Position numbers and translations under genes: made by a program
The notes under the pieces: generated by a model
What the model saw: only the letters and a program-made list of their open reading frames with translations
Database searches by the model: none
What the model was told of the DNA's origin: nothing
Part shown: piece after piece, positions 62,394-64,000 of the stretch
Position numbering within the stretch: the first letter of the stretch is position 1
Layout: each line of letters opens with the position of its first letter
Origin: Ilex aquifolium
Taxonomy: Eukaryota > Streptophyta > Magnoliopsida > Aquifoliales > Aquifoliaceae
NCBI GenBank assembly: GCA_951799425.1
Contig: OX637392.1
Coordinates: 55,256,093 to 55,320,092, forward strand
Reading direction: 5' to 3'
DNA length: 64,000 bases

Positions 62394-64000
62394 GTGGGCA
62401 AATTCGTGTAAGCTTAGAGGGTCTCCTTATGAACTTGCATATAGTTCGATTGGATTGGATTGAATTGAAATTGTTCTGTTTTTGAAGTAATATATGTGCA
62501 GAAAAGAAGAAGAAAAAACGACCTGCAGCACATGGATTAAGGTTTGCGATTACCGAGGTAAGAAAAATAACAGAAGACGTCGTCGTTGTCTAAGTTGGCC
62601 CTTTCCATTTTTTTAAATTTCACAAACAAGTAAATAAAAAAATAAAAAGAGCTTTTCGTATTTTATATCTGAAATATTTCAAAATTCTCATTTTATACTC
62701 TTAAAAATTAATTTTTTTATATTACACCCTAAATATATCAAAAATGTTGTAATATGGTCATTCTGTTAACTTCTGTTATTTTTTTTTGAGAAATTTGGAA
62801 GTCGGTCCCCTTATATGGGCTTATTTAGAGATAAGTCCATCAAGAAAATTTATTTGGTTTTAAGTCCGTTTTTTATCAATTTTACTATTGTAGTCCTTCC
62901 CTGTAGGGATGTTATAAACGATGTTTATGGATACAACAACCAGTCATATACATCTCCTTCATAATTGCTTTCAAATCCGGTACAATTTTTCAAGTTACAA
63001 TGTTTCCTTATCCGAAAAATAAGAAATCGGCATTTACCAAAAATCGTTCATATTCAAATTTCAAACTCATTACATTTCATAAAATATAATTTCAATTTAC
63101 TATTTCAATTTACTTTAAACTTCATCGACAAAATATTAATATTGAATTTAAAAAATAACAATAGTAACATACTCAACAAAGACATTAACATGGTTACTAA
63201 AAAAATAGTAACATGCTCACAAAAAAATGGTAACATGGTAAAAAAGTAATAACATTTAGGGATTTAATTCTGTCAAAGTGAGCATTAACCTTATAACCAA
63301 GATTCAATAAAACTCATACATTAATACTAAATTAAAGTGTTATAAATTTTAATTTTGTTGATTTTTTTGTTGCGCAAGACAATCGAGTATTCCTTGGTTG
63401 TGTTACTATGAAAAAAGTTCATGTTACTATACGTGAACAAAAAAATGGAGTTCAGAATTTCGATGTCATGATGTTCACAATTGGTGTTGAGTGTCGTAAT
63501 TCAACTGTCGATTGTGTGTTACTACTCGTCATTTTATAAATTTTCAATTTGTAGATCGTATTTTCACTAAAATTATTTGAAAGTTGATGTTACTGTAAAA
63601 AAATTATTTTCTTGTATTTTGTAAAATTAGATGTGTTACTGAACACAAATCTTTGATGTTACTGTGAATATTAAAGTATATGTTACATAATATATGTCAA
63701 GGTTTGCAATTGTATGTTAAAATTCACTATAGTAACATTAGTGTCAGTATAGTAACACGACTGTACTGGTAACACGACGCTAATTGTAATTTCAATCATA
63801 TAGTAACATGAATGTTACTATATATTAACATTCGTGTTACTAATCTCTGTTGGCATTGTTCAGCATCCCTATATTATGCATTACTGTTATTAAAGAAATT
63901 TTATGATATGATTTTGACTTAATATACCAGTAATTTATTCGTATATTAAGTTTCTCATATATAACTATCAGAATATATAACTTTCATATAAAACTTCTGT
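62394..64000. other. DEG15 upstream region and AT-rich repeat DNA
   Basis: The DEG15 promoter and leader occupy the first few hundred bases; I can place no TATA box with confidence. A half copy of the foldback family lies at 62660-62790 (CACCCTAAATATATCAAAAA). From 63180 to 63850 the motif GTTAC/GTAAC recurs many times. The ORF at 62965-63249 is AT-rich and has no family signature. Confidence 0.5.
62660..62790. mobile_element. Half copy of the 36490-36795 foldback family
   Basis: ATATTACACCCT, ATATATCAAAAATGTTGTAA and TTCTGTTA occur in the same order as in the left arm of 36490-36795. The matching right arm is missing. Confidence 0.55.

Noticed and set aside
1-64000. CRISPR arrays, operons, phage or bacterial defence systems
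   Set aside because: No regularly spaced direct repeats with unique spacers and no prokaryotic genes; the sequence is plant nuclear DNA.
1-64000. tRNA or rRNA genes
   Set aside because: I found no cloverleaf-compatible A and B box pair with an acceptor stem and no rRNA-like sequence; a covariance-model scan would be needed to be certain.

Overview
This window is nuclear DNA from a dicot plant. Its genes have many introns with GT-AG junctions, intergenic DNA is AT-rich and packed with small non-autonomous transposons, and every recognisable protein is plant-specific or has a plant-type architecture. I cannot name the species. By codon-level splicing I reconstructed five protein-coding genes; each reads through all its junctions in one frame.

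Layout from left to right: (1) 121-7693, minus strand, an RLP4-type receptor-like protein (signal peptide, malectin-like domain, LRRs) whose 3' end lies outside the window. (2) 7694-14084, a transposon-rich spacer. (3) 14085-26981, plus strand, an 820-residue single-CCCH zinc-finger protein resembling FRIGIDA-ESSENTIAL 1, with a first intron of about 10 kb full of decayed mobile elements. (4) 26982-37068, a spacer of duplicated repeats, a TGG-rich simple-sequence block split by a hAT-like element, and foldback elements. (5) 37069-38604, plus strand, a DRM1/ARP1 dormancy- and auxin-associated protein (124 aa). (6) 40144-49911, minus strand, a RING1-type PRC1 ubiquitin ligase (451 aa) with a deleted Copia element in a 4.7-kb intron. 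(7) 51522-62393, minus strand, the DEG15 peroxisomal processing protease (759 aa, catalytic triad visible, C-terminal SKL), with a second Copia element of the same family beside its last splice acceptor and a TRIM element in intron 6. (8) 62394-64000, promoter and repeat DNA.

The genes do not form a pathway. CCCH/FES1-like and RING1 proteins act in chromatin and flowering control, DRM1 is a growth-arrest marker, DEG15 processes peroxisomal imports, and the RLP is a membrane or wall protein. RLP4, DRM1 and DEG15 are, from memory, near neighbours on Arabidopsis chromosome 1 (around At1g28320-At1g28340), so this is probably a conserved syntenic block with two further genes between them. No CRISPR array, operon, phage or bacterial system is present, and I saw no tRNA or rRNA gene. 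The most interesting signals are the Copia insertion 16 nt from the DEG15 acceptor, an exactly 100-bp-period duplication over another DEG15 acceptor, exon-like unassigned ORFs inside DEG15 intron 6, and the self-complementary tandem units in the Copia leader.
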